A stretch of 64,000 nt of DNA from Candidatus Parcubacteria bacterium (GTDB lineage: Bacteria > Patescibacteriota > Minisyncoccia > Minisyncoccales > JAGLUP01). A program made the translations under genes and the position numbers. The stretch covers positions 1 through 64,000 of the forward strand of contig JAGLUP010000006.1 in NCBI GenBank assembly GCA_023134715.1. The letters are read 5' to 3'. Of this stretch, positions 15,951 through 22,698 are shown piece after piece (position 1 is the first letter of the stretch; the number at the start of each line of letters is the position of its first letter). Under the pieces are notes generated by a model. The model saw nothing but the letters and a program-made list of their open reading frames with translations. It was not told where the DNA came from and did no database searches.

Positions 15951-16440
15951 AAAAGCTTAATTTGATTTTAACATAAATAAGATGATATAAAAAACAAAAA
16001 CCCAAAATAAAACGAGCATTTTGAATACTCGTGTTTGTTGTGGCTTTTTCGTATATATGCAGCGTTCCGTCTTTCATTTTCGTTAAGATGTCGCCAACGC
16101 TAAGCCCTGCTGGTATTTTTTCTTTTTTAATTCTGTATGTTTTGATCTCTTCTTCCTTGGCCTTTGATAATCGGCAAATTTGATTATTATCTTCTGTTGT
16201 TAATGACAACAGGAGATACCTGCCTCCCACCTCTATCTTTTCTATTGACATCGGTATGCCATATCCCTGAGGGATATAATACATTTCAAACAAAATGCAA
16301 CCAACTACTACAAATATAATAGTTAGAAAAAACCTGCCAATCTTCCACCTTGTGTCCTTTTCATCTAGGAGATTCCACGAAGTCGCTCCCGCAAGTCCAA
16401 CCAATATCACTCCCATTACATTATATATTTCCTCAATCAT
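15940..16440 (-). CDS. Orphan membrane protein, C-terminus extended into a repeat
   Basis: 166 residues of unrecognised family. Two N-terminal TM helices are visible (VMGVILVGLAGATSWNLL and IGRFFLTIIFVVVGCILF). A soluble part of about 75 residues follows (IEKIEVGGRYLLLSLTTED), then a hydrophobic end. The last 25-30 codons run through a terminator-like hairpin (CGAGTATT/AATGCTCG, then TTTTATTTT, near 16010-16030) and end inside the palindromic repeat. The original stop may therefore have been lost by a small frameshift. Its own promoter lies at 16514-16542. Confidence 0.6.
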   Translation of the reverse strand: MIEEIYNVMGVILVGLAGATSWNLLDEKDTRWKIGRFFLTIIFVVVGCILFEMYYIPQGYGIPMSIEKIEVGGRYLLLSLTTEDNNQICRLSKAKEEEIKTYRIKKEKIPAGLSVGDILTKMKDGTLHIYEKATTNTSIQNARFILGFCFLYHLIYVKIKLSFLSF

Positions 16441-16452
16441 TTTTCCACCTCG

Positions 16453-16465
16453 TTTTCAAAGAGCG
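16453..16465 (-). promoter_or_regulatory. boxA-like leader motif
   Basis: The minus-strand sequence CGCTCTTTGAAAA lies 12 bp before the ATG of the orphan membrane protein. It is very close to rRNA-leader boxA (TGYTCTTTRANA). Confidence 0.45.
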
Positions 16466-16513
16466 TTGAATCAGCGATTTCAGCCAATTCTCTCTTTCCT
16501 TGTTTGTATCTCA

Positions 16514-16542
16514 AATATACCAAAAAATCCCTGCTTTGTCAA
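16514..16542 (-). promoter_or_regulatory. Sigma-70 type promoter
   Basis: TTGACA (16537-16542) and TATATT (16514-16519) are 17 bp apart on the minus strand. The promoter block is nearly the same as that of murA at 63963-63991. Confidence 0.8.
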
Positions 16543-16566
16543 ATTATTTTCTCCATCGAAAAACTC

Positions 16567-16608
16567 AAGCGTAACAAATCTCGCCGATCGACCTACTTTG
16601 TTACGCTT
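16567..16608. repeat. CGTAACAAA hairpin element, copy 1
   Basis: The arms aagcgtaacaaa and tttgttacgctt are perfectly inverted around a loop with ccgatcgacc (core CGATCG). It lies about 25 bp upstream of the promoter -35 box. Six copies occur in the window, each just upstream of an orphan-gene promoter. Confidence 0.85.
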
Positions 16609-16688
16609 GTAATTTGAAGTACAACCCGCCCGCCTTTAACTTCACCAAAGGAGATGTCGGGCGCGGCAGGGCAATGCGCCAATCTCAG

Positions 16689-16729
16689 AAAAAAGGTTCA
16701 ATTTCGCGCGATCGTCGGAATTTGAACCC
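16689..16729 (-). terminator. GTTCAA/CGATCG hairpin terminator
   Basis: On the minus strand, the stem GGTTCAAATTCC/GAAATTGAACC holds a CGATCG core in the loop and is followed by TTTTTTC. It follows the 48-residue gene and is one of six similar hairpins in the window. Confidence 0.75.
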
Positions 16730-16764
16730 GTTTTATTGAGAGATTAATTACAAAAAACAAAAGC

Positions 16765-16796
16765 CCAAAATAAAAGGAGCATCCTGCTGAATGCTC
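16765..16796 (-). terminator. Terminator of the 48-residue membrane protein
   Basis: On the minus strand, the stem GAGCAT/ATGCTC starts at the stop codon and is followed by CTTTTATTTT. Confidence 0.75.
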
Positions 16797-16941
16797 ATAA
16801 ATTATATATAATAATTCCAAAAATTACCGTCCCAAAACCCAGCAACGATAGGTCTTTATTTCTAATTTTCCATGCATCGCGTAAAATTGATGCGCCCAAA
16901 AACATAAAACCCAGTCCAACAATATTTTCAAATAGTGTCAT
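16795..16941 (-). CDS. Small membrane protein with two hydrophobic segments
   Basis: 48 residues, from the ATG at 16941 to TGA. The hydrophobic segments are FENIVGLGFMFLGASIL (about 4-20) and LSLLGFGTVIFGIIIYNL (about 31-48), separated by the charged RDAWKIRNKD. AAAGG precedes the start. A consensus promoter, a boxA-like leader and its own terminator make this a complete single-gene unit. The family is not recognised. Confidence 0.65.
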   Translation of the reverse strand: MTLFENIVGLGFMFLGASILRDAWKIRNKDLSLLGFGTVIFGIIIYNL

Positions 16942-16965
16942 TTTGTACCTTTAAATCTTATTTAT

Positions 16966-16979
16966 ATTTGTAAAGAGCC
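16966..16979 (-). promoter_or_regulatory. boxA-like leader motif
   Basis: The minus-strand sequence GGCTCTTTACAAAT lies 12 bp downstream of the -10 box and 24 bp before the ATG of the 48-residue gene. It matches boxA at most positions. Confidence 0.45.
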
Positions 16980-16990
16980 TTTATATTATT

Positions 16991-17018
16991 AAAATACGCT
17001 AAATTTTACTTTTGTCAA
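16991..17018 (-). promoter_or_regulatory. Sigma-70 type promoter
   Basis: TTGACA (17013-17018) and TATTTT (16991-16996) are 16 bp apart on the minus strand, in front of the 48-residue gene. Confidence 0.75.
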
Positions 17019-17045
17019 ATTATTTTTGTTCATTTAAAAACCAAA

Positions 17046-17081
17046 CATAACAAATCTCGCCGATCGACCTACTTTGTTACG
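17046..17081. repeat. CGTAACAAA hairpin element, copy 2
   Basis: The arms cataacaaa and tttgttacg flank ctcgccgatcgacctac. The murJ stop codon (17077-17079) lies in its arm, so the element forms the very end of the murJ coding sequence. Confidence 0.85.
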
Positions 17082-18720
17082 CTTGTAATCTTTTGAGGAT
17101 TAAAGATTTTAGGGCTTTAGCTTCTTGGGATTTGAGAAATATAGCGGATGTGATATAAATCAAAATTCCAATTATACTCGCAAATCCTGCCTGAAAAAAT
17201 ATTCCGAAAAATGTCTTAGTATTTAGAAATGGAGCGATTAAGTAAAGCGCAGAATATACTCCCCCGCTCATGAGCAAGGTAGCTGAAATTATTTTTAAAA
17301 ATGAAAAACTGATTTTTTTTATTTCAAAATCACCAATCTTCTTATAAAGAAATAATAAAAGTAAAATAAGTTGGAAAATCGCGGCAATGGAAAAAGCCAA
17401 GGCAAGACCAACCACAGCGATACTTTCAATTCCCTGAAGACGAAGAATATTTTTCATAAAACCGCTAAATAAATTATCAAACTGTAAAAGCCAAACAAAA
17501 GCAAAACTCAAAATAACATTAAGAATTACAGAAATCACACTAATTAAAGTAGGTGTCTTGGTGTCTTGAAAAGCAAAAAAAGCCCGAGCAATCAAAGGAA
17601 TCAAAGCAGTGGCAAAAATACTTAGACAAAACACCCCTAAACAAGCCGCGGTTAATTGAGTTTCCCACCATCCGAACTTGCCCCAACCGTAAACTATTCT
17701 TATCGCATACGCTCTTAAAATAAACATTAAAGCGCCGGCAGGAATTATTAAAAAAAGTATCTGCCGAAAACTGGAGGAAAAGCTTTGCAAAAATTCTTTT
17801 TTCTGTCCATTCGCCCAAGTTTTAGAAAGCAAAGGAAATGCGGCAGTTGCAAAAGAAATCCCTATTATTCCAATAGGAAGATGCTGGATATTATTAGAAT
17901 AATAAAAAACAGCAATGGAACCGGTAGTTATAGTAGAAGCAATGGCAGTAATAACAATAAGATTAATTTGCTGGCCGGCTATGGCTATCGTTCTTGGAAT
18001 CATTAAAGTAAAAATTCTTTTAATTGCCGGGTATTTAAAATCAAAAAGCCATTGATACTGAAAACCGCATTTCAGGGCTGGAATTATTTGAATTACTAAA
18101 TGAAGAAAAGCGCCCAAAACTACTCCCAATCCTACGCCAAAAATTCCCCAATTATGATAAGGAGCAAGGAATAAAATTCCGAAAATAATGCCTAAATTAT
18201 AAAAAATCGGAGCAAGGGAATAAACTAAAAAGCGATTAAAATAATGTAAAATACCAGAAAAAATAGAAGATAATCCAAAAAAAATCGGGCTTAAAAGCAT
18301 TAGCCGAGTCAAGGCAATGGTTAATTCCTTGCTTTGAATATCAAAACCAGGAACAATAAATTCAATTAACCAAGGAGCGAGGATAAAAAGAACTGCAGAG
18401 AATAAAATAAGTAAAAATAAAAAAATATTTAAAATATAGCTTACCATTCTCCACGCTTCTTCTTTGTCCTTTAAAAAATATTCTGAAAATAAAGGCAAAA
18501 AAGCCACTACTATGCCTCCGGCGATTAAGATGTTATAGACCAAATCAGGAACACGAAAAGCTGCGGCATAAATATCCATTTCTTGCCCAGCTCCAAAATT
18601 ACCAGCCAAAAGCCGATCACGCAATAATCCTAAAATTTTACTCAATAAAGCAGAAGCAGCTAAAATTCCCGCAGCGGAACTGATTGTCTTGGTTTGAAAA
18701 TTTAAAAAACGAGTTATCAT
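17077..18720 (-). CDS. murJ: Lipid II flippase MurJ
   Basis: 547 residues with about 14 hydrophobic helices. The MATE-like MurJ signature at the start is SAAGILAASALLSKILGLLRDRLLAGNFGAG (residues 15-45), including the conserved arginines of TM1-2. Others are MDIYAAAFRVPDLVYNIL and YYSNNIQHLPIGIIGIS. It flips lipid-linked peptidoglycan precursor across the membrane. The last codons (CAA GCG TAA) lie inside a CGTAACAAA repeat. Confidence 0.95.
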   Translation of the reverse strand: MITRFLNFQTKTISSAAGILAASALLSKILGLLRDRLLAGNFGAGQEMDIYAAAFRVPDLVYNILIAGGIVVAFLPLFSEYFLKDKEEAWRMVSYILNIFLFLLILFSAVLFILAPWLIEFIVPGFDIQSKELTIALTRLMLLSPIFFGLSSIFSGILHYFNRFLVYSLAPIFYNLGIIFGILFLAPYHNWGIFGVGLGVVLGAFLHLVIQIIPALKCGFQYQWLFDFKYPAIKRIFTLMIPRTIAIAGQQINLIVITAIASTITTGSIAVFYYSNNIQHLPIGIIGISFATAAFPLLSKTWANGQKKEFLQSFSSSFRQILFLIIPAGALMFILRAYAIRIVYGWGKFGWWETQLTAACLGVFCLSIFATALIPLIARAFFAFQDTKTPTLISVISVILNVILSFAFVWLLQFDNLFSGFMKNILRLQGIESIAVVGLALAFSIAAIFQLILLLLFLYKKIGDFEIKKISFSFLKIISATLLMSGGVYSALYLIAPFLNTKTFFGIFFQAGFASIIGILIYITSAIFLKSQEAKALKSLILKRLQA

Positions 18721-18745
18721 TTAATTATTCTACCCTACTATTTAA

Positions 18746-18786
18746 AAATAAAAAAGCCCCGCACCAGAACAAAGTTCGATGCGGGA
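18746..18786 (-). terminator. Terminator of RNase P RNA
   Basis: On the minus strand, the stem CCCGCATC/GGTGCGGGG is followed by CTTTTTTATTTT, right after the 3' end of rnpB. Confidence 0.9.
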
Positions 18787-18789
18787 CAG

Positions 18790-19153
18790 GCCCAAGCAGA
18801 CTATAAGCCGAATTCTGTCTTGGACAATCATTTATCTTTGCGAACCACTTTTCACAAAAATTCTACTATAATTTGCAGAATCTCTGGTTTGTTCTTGCAC
18901 CCTGATAAGGATTTAGCCGTTTCACCTCTGTATTGCTACAGAGCTCGCCCAGTCATTCGACCGGGCGGTTTAATCCTTTCAGATTAAACCGTCTCTGCTC
19001 GCACCTCTAGCCTTGCAGCCGCTTCGTTTTCACGAAGTATCTTTTTAGACCCCCCTCTTTTGCGCAAGCGCGAAAAGAGGGGGGAATGAGTGTTCGGACT
19101 TTCCTCTCCGATGAATATAATGCATCGGAGCGATTGTCTTGTCTACTTGAGCT
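18790..19153 (-). ncRNA. rnpB: RNase P RNA (type A)
   Basis: Conserved blocks on the minus strand are GAGAGGAAAGTCCGAACA (CR-I side), GCAAGGCTAGAGGTGCGAG, GGTGAAACGGCTAAATCC and the 3' block ACAGAATTCGGCTTATAG. P1 pairs CAAGTAGAC with GTCTGCTTG. The P12-like hairpin GGTTTAATC/GATTAAACC is clear. The RNA forms the catalytic part of RNase P, which trims tRNA 5' ends. A 35-bp palindrome at 19050-19084, found twice more in the window, forms one of its variable helices. The ends are set by P1 and are accurate to a few bases. Confidence 0.93.
19050..19084. repeat. C6TCTTTT palindrome inside rnpB, copy 1
   Basis: The 35-bp near-perfect inverted repeat has arms cccccctctttt and aaaagagggggg around gcgcaagcgcg. 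Other copies lie at 36560-36593 and 37780-37814. Confidence 0.85.
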
Positions 19154-19171
19154 ATTTTTATTATAGCAAAA

Positions 19172-19654
19172 TCACAAAAGTCTGTCAACGCTAAACTCCT
19201 TGTCTAACGCCTCATTAGCCAATGCGTCTGCTTTTTTATTTTCTTCTCTTGGAATATGAAAAAATGTTATTTTGCCAAAATCAATTTTTAAATTCCAAAT
19301 TTGTAAAAACAATGATTGAATTCTTGGCTCTAAAACTTTATATTTTCCTTGAACCTGTTTTACTAAAAATTCAGAGTCAGATTTTATTTCAATATCTAAT
19401 TCCTTAATTTTCTTTTTTCCAAATAAATGCTTAATCTTTTTCAAAGCAAAAATTACTGCCTGATATTCTGCCTCATTATTAGTTCCCTCTCCTATATATT
19501 CAGAATACTCTTTAATAAGCTGTTCTTTTTCATTACCCGCCTGCAACGCCTTCCCGCCTTGGCGGGATGCGGGCAGGTAAACAGCCGCGCCGATTGCCGA
19601 AGGTCCTGGATTACCCCGTGACCCGCCGTCTGTATAGACTATTAGTTTCTTCAT
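19172..19654 (-). CDS. Ribonuclease H (RNase HI family)
   Basis: 160 residues. The fold start IVYTDGGSRGNPGPSA carries the first catalytic Asp (D9). The catalytic Glu is in TNNEAEYQAV, and the third acid is in IEIKSDSEFLV. The enzyme cuts RNA in RNA-DNA hybrids. About 20 extra residues (LPASRQGGKALQAGNEK) after the first strand are encoded by a GC-rich palindrome at 19535-19578. The gene lies 5 bp downstream of the DHH gene. Confidence 0.92.
   Translation of the reverse strand: MKKLIVYTDGGSRGNPGPSAIGAAVYLPASRQGGKALQAGNEKEQLIKEYSEYIGEGTNNEAEYQAVIFALKKIKHLFGKKKIKELDIEIKSDSEFLVKQVQGKYKVLEPRIQSLFLQIWNLKIDFGKITFFHIPREENKKADALANEALDKEFSVDRLL
19535..19578. repeat. GC-rich palindromic insert within the RNase H gene
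   Basis: The arms acccgcctgc and gcgggcaggt flank a second inner palindrome cccgccttggcggg. It adds in-frame codons to a loop of the protein. Confidence 0.75.
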
Positions 19655-19659
19655 ATTTT

Positions 19660-20781
19660 CTAAATCGTTTTAAAATATTTAATTAAACATTCTTTAAACT
19701 CTTCTAAATTTTTATTATCCAGAGAAAACCCGGCTGCTGGCGGATGGCCGCCATAAGTTTCTAAAAGCTTATGACAGCTTGCCATTGCCTTAACCGCGTC
19801 AAGTCCTTCGGGCATGCGAACCGCGCCCTGACTTTGCTTTTTGCCAATACGAAAAATAAAAGTTGGCTTTTTATATTCTCTACAAATCCGAGTAGCGACA
19901 GGTCCGGCTAAAACCAATGGCCAGGAAGAATCTCCTTCAAAAATAATTGTTTTTTCTATTTTTTCATAAATTCTTATCTGCGTTTGTTCGGTTATTTCTT
20001 TAGTTCTCAAATGCTTTTGTTTTCTTTTTTCAATAAGCTTTTCGGCTATTTTTTCAGCTTTTTTAAAAGAAGAAGCTGTTAAAAGTATATACGCTTCATT
20101 GATATGATTTTTTATTCCAGCCGCATTGAGAGTTGAAATAGTTTTTTGAAGCTCTCCTTTAAAAACTTGAAGTCCTGGCCTCCATGTATTTTCTAACGCA
20201 ATTAATCCTTGTTCAACTATATCTTTATTGTCCTTAATTTGCGGCATCATATCAGAAATAGTAGCTATCGCCGCAAGTTCTAAAAAACTATTCTTTAAAC
20301 TCTCTCCTATATTTTTACCTAAAATCACTTCAGAAAGCTTATAAGTAACTCCTGCCGCGCATAATTCTTTAAAAGGATATTTATCTTGTTTTTGCTTTGG
20401 GTTCACAACTAATGCTTTTGGCAATGGTATATTGTCTAATGCTGTATGATGGTCCACTATTATCACTTCAAAACCTAATTTTTTAGCGACCTCTACTTCT
20501 TTAAAGTTAGCTATTCCTAAATCTAATGAAATAAATAACGCTGGCGAATATTTTTCTGCCAAAAAATTAAGCGCGTTTTCATTGATTCCATAACCCTCTT
20601 TTTCTCTGTCAGGAAAATAGCAGGCAGAAACTTCGCCTCCCAGGTTTTTAATTGTTTCTTCTAAAATAACAACCGAGCAAACTCCATCAGGGTCGGCGTC
20701 TCCATAAAGAATAATTTTTTCTTTATTCTTCACTGCTTTTTTAATCCTATTTGCCGCTTTTTTTAAATTCTTTATCTGCAT
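19660..20781 (-). CDS. DHH-family phosphoesterase, RecJ-like
   Basis: 373 residues, shorter than classical RecJ (about 570). Motif I is ILYGDADPDGVCS (24-36), with DADPDG instead of the usual DYDADG. The DHH motif VDHHTALD lies near 110, and a DHHA1-type C-terminus has SQGAVRMPEGLDA and GGHPPAAGFSL. Such enzymes are 5'-3' single-strand exonucleases or related phosphodiesterases. It heads a two-gene unit with RNase H, consistent with nucleic acid turnover. RecJ or nanoRNase activity cannot be separated by sequence alone. Confidence 0.82.
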   Translation of the reverse strand: MQIKNLKKAANRIKKAVKNKEKIILYGDADPDGVCSVVILEETIKNLGGEVSACYFPDREKEGYGINENALNFLAEKYSPALFISLDLGIANFKEVEVAKKLGFEVIIVDHHTALDNIPLPKALVVNPKQKQDKYPFKELCAAGVTYKLSEVILGKNIGESLKNSFLELAAIATISDMMPQIKDNKDIVEQGLIALENTWRPGLQVFKGELQKTISTLNAAGIKNHINEAYILLTASSFKKAEKIAEKLIEKRKQKHLRTKEITEQTQIRIYEKIEKTIIFEGDSSWPLVLAGPVATRICREYKKPTFIFRIGKKQSQGAVRMPEGLDAVKAMASCHKLLETYGGHPPAAGFSLDNKNLEEFKECLIKYFKTI

Positions 20782-20832
20782 AATATATGATGCGAATATA
20801 AACTTATTTCATTATATCAAAACAAAAACCCC

Positions 20833-20860
20833 TTGACAAATTTTAATAATTTGATATAAT
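20833..20860 (+). promoter_or_regulatory. Strong promoter of structured transcript 1
   Basis: TTGACA (20833-20838) and TATAAT (20855-20860) are both perfect, with a 16-bp spacer. No protein gene follows on this strand. Confidence 0.88.
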
Positions 20861-20866
20861 GACAAT

Positions 20867-21110
20867 GGTGGAGCTGGGGACTAAGTAAAACTATTAGGGT
20901 TGCTCTGGTACCTCGTAAAACTAGATGGCTAGCTATTAGTCTAACATGCGTTTCCCCCCAGAAAGATAAGGTTTCAAGATAATAGTTTCCCTTATCTGTT
21001 CTCCTTTTAATTAGTTCTTTAAGTGTTCATTCACAATCCCGAGATTCAAAGATTGAATCTCAAAAACAAAAAAAATAGGCAAATGACTATAAGTTATTAT
21101 GCCTATTAAT
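20867..21110 (+). ncRNA. Putative structured small RNA 1
   Basis: A transcript starting near 20867 has nested complementary segments: CTGGGGAC (20873-20882) with GTTTCCCCCCAG (20950-20961), GACTAA with TTAGTC (to 20941), and a hairpin GATAAGG/CCTTATC at 20965-20997. A boxA-like agttctttaag follows at 21013-21023. Only tiny frames exist (MVELGTK, 7 codons). It is neither tmRNA nor 6S RNA as far as I can tell. The 3' end is uncertain; the shared hairpin at 21074-21107 is one candidate. It covers most of the gene-free stretch 20782-21130. Confidence 0.5.
21061..21107 (-). terminator. Terminator of hicBA
   Basis: On the minus strand, the stem AATAGGCA/TGCCTATT is followed by TTTTTTTGTTTTT, 24 bp after the hicA stop. 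Confidence 0.85.
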
Positions 21111-21130
21111 TTTGGATTATTTTCTGTAGG

Positions 21131-21343
21131 TTAAATTTTATCCCAATCTTGCTTATTTATTCCTGCCTGGCGGAGAATTTCACTAACCAATCCAGCGCTA
21201 ATATTTCCTTTGTGCTTAGATGGTATATGAATTTTCAAAACGCCTTTTTTCATAAATTGATGTCTGCCTCCGCTATAAGGACCCTCAAAACCAAATTTCC
21301 TAAATTTCTGAACCAATTTTCTCCAAGAAATATTTTTAGGCAT
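21131..21343 (-). CDS. hicA: HicA-family toxin (mRNA interferase)
   Basis: 70 residues. The HicA double-stranded-RNA-binding-like fold shows WRKLVQKFRKFGFE and the catalytic histidine in SGGRHQFMKK, then KIHIPSKHKGNISAGLVSEILRQAGI. It cleaves mRNA when free of antitoxin. Its start overlaps the antitoxin gene by 8 bp. It lies antisense to the region just after structured transcript 1. Confidence 0.92.
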   Translation of the reverse strand: MPKNISWRKLVQKFRKFGFEGPYSGGRHQFMKKGVLKIHIPSKHKGNISAGLVSEILRQAGINKQDWDKI

Positions 21344-21587
21344 AGTTTGGAACCAACACTTTGTGTTTAACTTTTTTTATTGAAAAACCAGGAATTGAAT
21401 CTCCGTCCTGTAATTTCAAAATCAACCATTCTTCTAAAACCTCACGAAGATTTTCTCGACACTTTTCCAAAGTTTTTTCAGATGCCCAAACGCCTTGAAG
21501 TCCTGGAATCTCGCCAAAATAAGCTCCATCTTCTAAAATTTTGTAGTGAGCTTGATTTAGTTTTTTGAAAATATAATTTGTTAACAT
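21336..21587 (-). CDS. hicB: HicB-family antitoxin
   Basis: 83 residues with the HicB partial RNase H-like fold: AHYKILEDGAYFGEIPGLQGVWASEKTLEKCRENLREVLEEW. No C-terminal DNA-binding domain is visible, unlike some longer HicB proteins. It is transcribed first in the pair, antitoxin before toxin. It binds and blocks HicA. Confidence 0.9.
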   Translation of the reverse strand: MLTNYIFKKLNQAHYKILEDGAYFGEIPGLQGVWASEKTLEKCRENLREVLEEWLILKLQDGDSIPGFSIKKVKHKVLVPNYA

Positions 21588-21627
21588 TAATTTTATTATA
21601 AATTTTTAAAATCTAATGTCAATACCC

Positions 21628-21655
21628 TTGACAAATTCGGGAAATGTGGTATTCT
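21628..21655 (+). promoter_or_regulatory. Promoter of structured transcript 2
   Basis: TTGACA (21628-21633) and TATTCT (21650-21655) have a 16-bp spacer. The whole promoter resembles that at 22243-22270, including the flanking cttgacaaatt and ggtat. Confidence 0.85.
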
Positions 21656-21660
21656 TAAAA

Positions 21661-21834
21661 CTAGAATGGAGGGAGGAAAAGGAGACCACAAATCCCTTGC
21701 ATGTTTTATTAAACATGACGTTGATAATCCCTCTATTCTATTATCTTTATAGCACATTCACAATCCAGAGCTCAAAACCATAAGGCGTAGATAAATTGAA
21801 TAATTATCATTCAATATTATCTCGCCTTTTTTCT
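21661..21834 (+). ncRNA. Putative structured small RNA 2
   Basis: About 174 nt. An outer stem TAGAATGGAGGGA (21662-21674) with TCCCTCTATTCTA (21728-21740) encloses an inner hairpin ATGTTTTATTAAACAT. A strong terminator ends it at 21782-21834. A 28-codon frame (ATG at 21666, MEGGKGDHKS to SILLSL) lies within the outer stem, but no ribosome binding site precedes it. A regulatory RNA is the simpler reading; a small protein is not excluded. Confidence 0.55.
21782..21834 (+). terminator. Terminator of structured transcript 2
   Basis: The stem AAGGCG-AGATA-TGAAT with ATTCA-TATCT-CGCCTT is followed by TTTTTTCTTT on the plus strand. Confidence 0.88.
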
Positions 21835-21835
21835 T

Positions 21836-21880
21836 TGGGTCAAATACTTTACCTGCGGCCGCAGATGGAGTATTTGAGTT
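21836..21880. repeat. GCGGCCGC-centred dispersed repeat, copy 2
   Basis: It holds gggtcaaatactttacctgcgg, the palindrome gcggccgc and agatgg. It shares the left flank with the copy at 12004 and lies between transcript 2 and the promoter of transcript 3. Confidence 0.7.
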
Positions 21881-21900
21881 TTATAAATAGCTGGAAACCC

Positions 21901-21929
21901 TTGACAGATTTCATAAGTTATGTTATTAT
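21901..21929 (+). promoter_or_regulatory. Promoter of structured transcript 3
   Basis: TTGACA (21901-21906) and TATTAT (21924-21929) have a 17-bp spacer. Confidence 0.82.
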
Positions 21930-21935
21930 ATAAAT

Positions 21936-22229
21936 AATGCTGAGCTAATCCGGCAGGAATTACAAACAAAACTGGATCCGAGGAAGCGCTGGAAGGAAGG
22001 TTCCTTCCAGCATCCTCATTCTATATATCGTTCATTCACAATTTACAACTCACAAAATTTCAGAAAAAATATAAAAAGGGATTGAAATGTAAAACATAAT
22101 CGTTAAATACGGCCCGAGCAGGGTAAGTATATGGACAAAGAAGATAATTTTCTTCTAGTCCCTATACAAGAATTATATTTATTTCATTTTCAATCTCCTA
22201 AAACATAACATTCAAGTTATGTTTTTTAA
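21936..22229 (+). ncRNA. Putative structured small RNA 3
   Basis: About 290 nt. A perfect hairpin GCTGGAAGGAA/TTCCTTCCAGC (21990-22014) sits between GAGGA and TCCTC. A second domain pairs GGGATTGAAATG (22079-22090) with CATTTTCAATCTCC (22185-22198) and contains the hairpin AGAAGATAATTTTCTTCT. The transcript ends at the terminator AAACATAAC/GTTATGTTTTTT. One frame stays open for much of it but lacks a usable start codon. The match to known RNA classes is unknown. Confidence 0.5.
22201..22229 (+). terminator. Terminator of structured transcript 3
   Basis: The stem AAACATAAC/GTTATGTTT has the loop ATTCA and is followed by a T run. Confidence 0.88.
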
Positions 22230-22242
22230 ATTGCCATAAATC

Positions 22243-22270
22243 TTGACAAATTTCTGGAATATGGTATACT
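22243..22270 (+). promoter_or_regulatory. Promoter of structured transcript 4
   Basis: TTGACA (22243-22248) and TATACT (22265-22270) have a 16-bp spacer. Confidence 0.88.
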
Positions 22271-22276
22271 TAAAAT

Positions 22277-22433
22277 ACAGCTGAGACAATCAGCTTCACA
22301 GGTCCCGTTGTCAGATCGGAAGATGAAACTGACCGGTGAAAGGTGGAAGATAGTTCTTTGACCTTTCCTCGTAAGAAATAGGATTATTTAAATGCGTTCC
22401 GCTTCGTAGACCCAAGCGGATTGGCTGGGGAGG
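22277..22433 (+). ncRNA. Putative structured RNA 4 or long 5' leader
   Basis: Successive hairpins are seen: AGCTGA/TCAGCT, GTCAG/CTGAC with a GGAA apex, GAAAGGT/ACCTTTC enclosing a boxA-like agttctttga, and CCGCTT/AAGCGG. The GGAA apex recalls the SRP RNA tip, but the required AGCA on the 3' side is absent. It runs directly into the open frame at 22434, so it could be a regulatory leader rather than an independent RNA. Confidence 0.5.
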
Positions 22434-22676
22434 GTGAGGAAAGTTCTCTTTCCAGTCCCTCCTCGGTCGAATAAATTAGTTGTTCTTTTCAAAAGACAAA
22501 AGAGGTTCATAAGAGAGCAATCGGGGGCAATAGTAGCAAAAATAGAATCTAAAGAAGTAGTAGAGAATTTTATCCCTTATATAATAGAAGCTGATCTAAT
22601 TAAGAGCATTAAAAACAAATCCCCCGGCTCAATTCTTGATGAATTTCTAGAAAGGTACAAGATATTGAATTATTGA
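22434..22676 (+). CDS. Possible small protein or gene remnant
   Basis: 80 codons from GTG. A GGGGAGG lies directly before the start, too close for ideal initiation. The first 25 residues are basic and proline-containing (RKVLFPVPPRSNK). The remainder looks like ordinary coding sequence (AIVAKIESKEVVENFIPYII and GSILDEFLERYKIL). No other start exists in frame and no family is recognised. It may be a remnant of a longer gene. Confidence 0.4.
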   Translation: MRKVLFPVPPRSNKLVVLFKRQKRFIREQSGAIVAKIESKEVVENFIPYIIEADLIKSIKNKSPGSILDEFLERYKILNY

Positions 22677-22698
22677 ATTTCAATATCCGCTGTGCCTT

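Noticed and set aside
20867-21010. tmRNA or 6S RNA as identity of transcript 1
   Set aside because: The tRNA-like ends and tag frame of tmRNA are absent, and the open-bubble plan of 6S RNA could not be drawn by eye.
21666-21752. A 28-residue protein in transcript 2 as a firm gene
   Set aside because: No ribosome binding site, and the frame coincides with the paired strands of the RNA. Kept only as a remark.
22277-22433. SRP (4.5S) RNA as identity of transcript 4
   Set aside because: A GGAA apex is present but the conserved AGCA on the other side of the internal loop is not.
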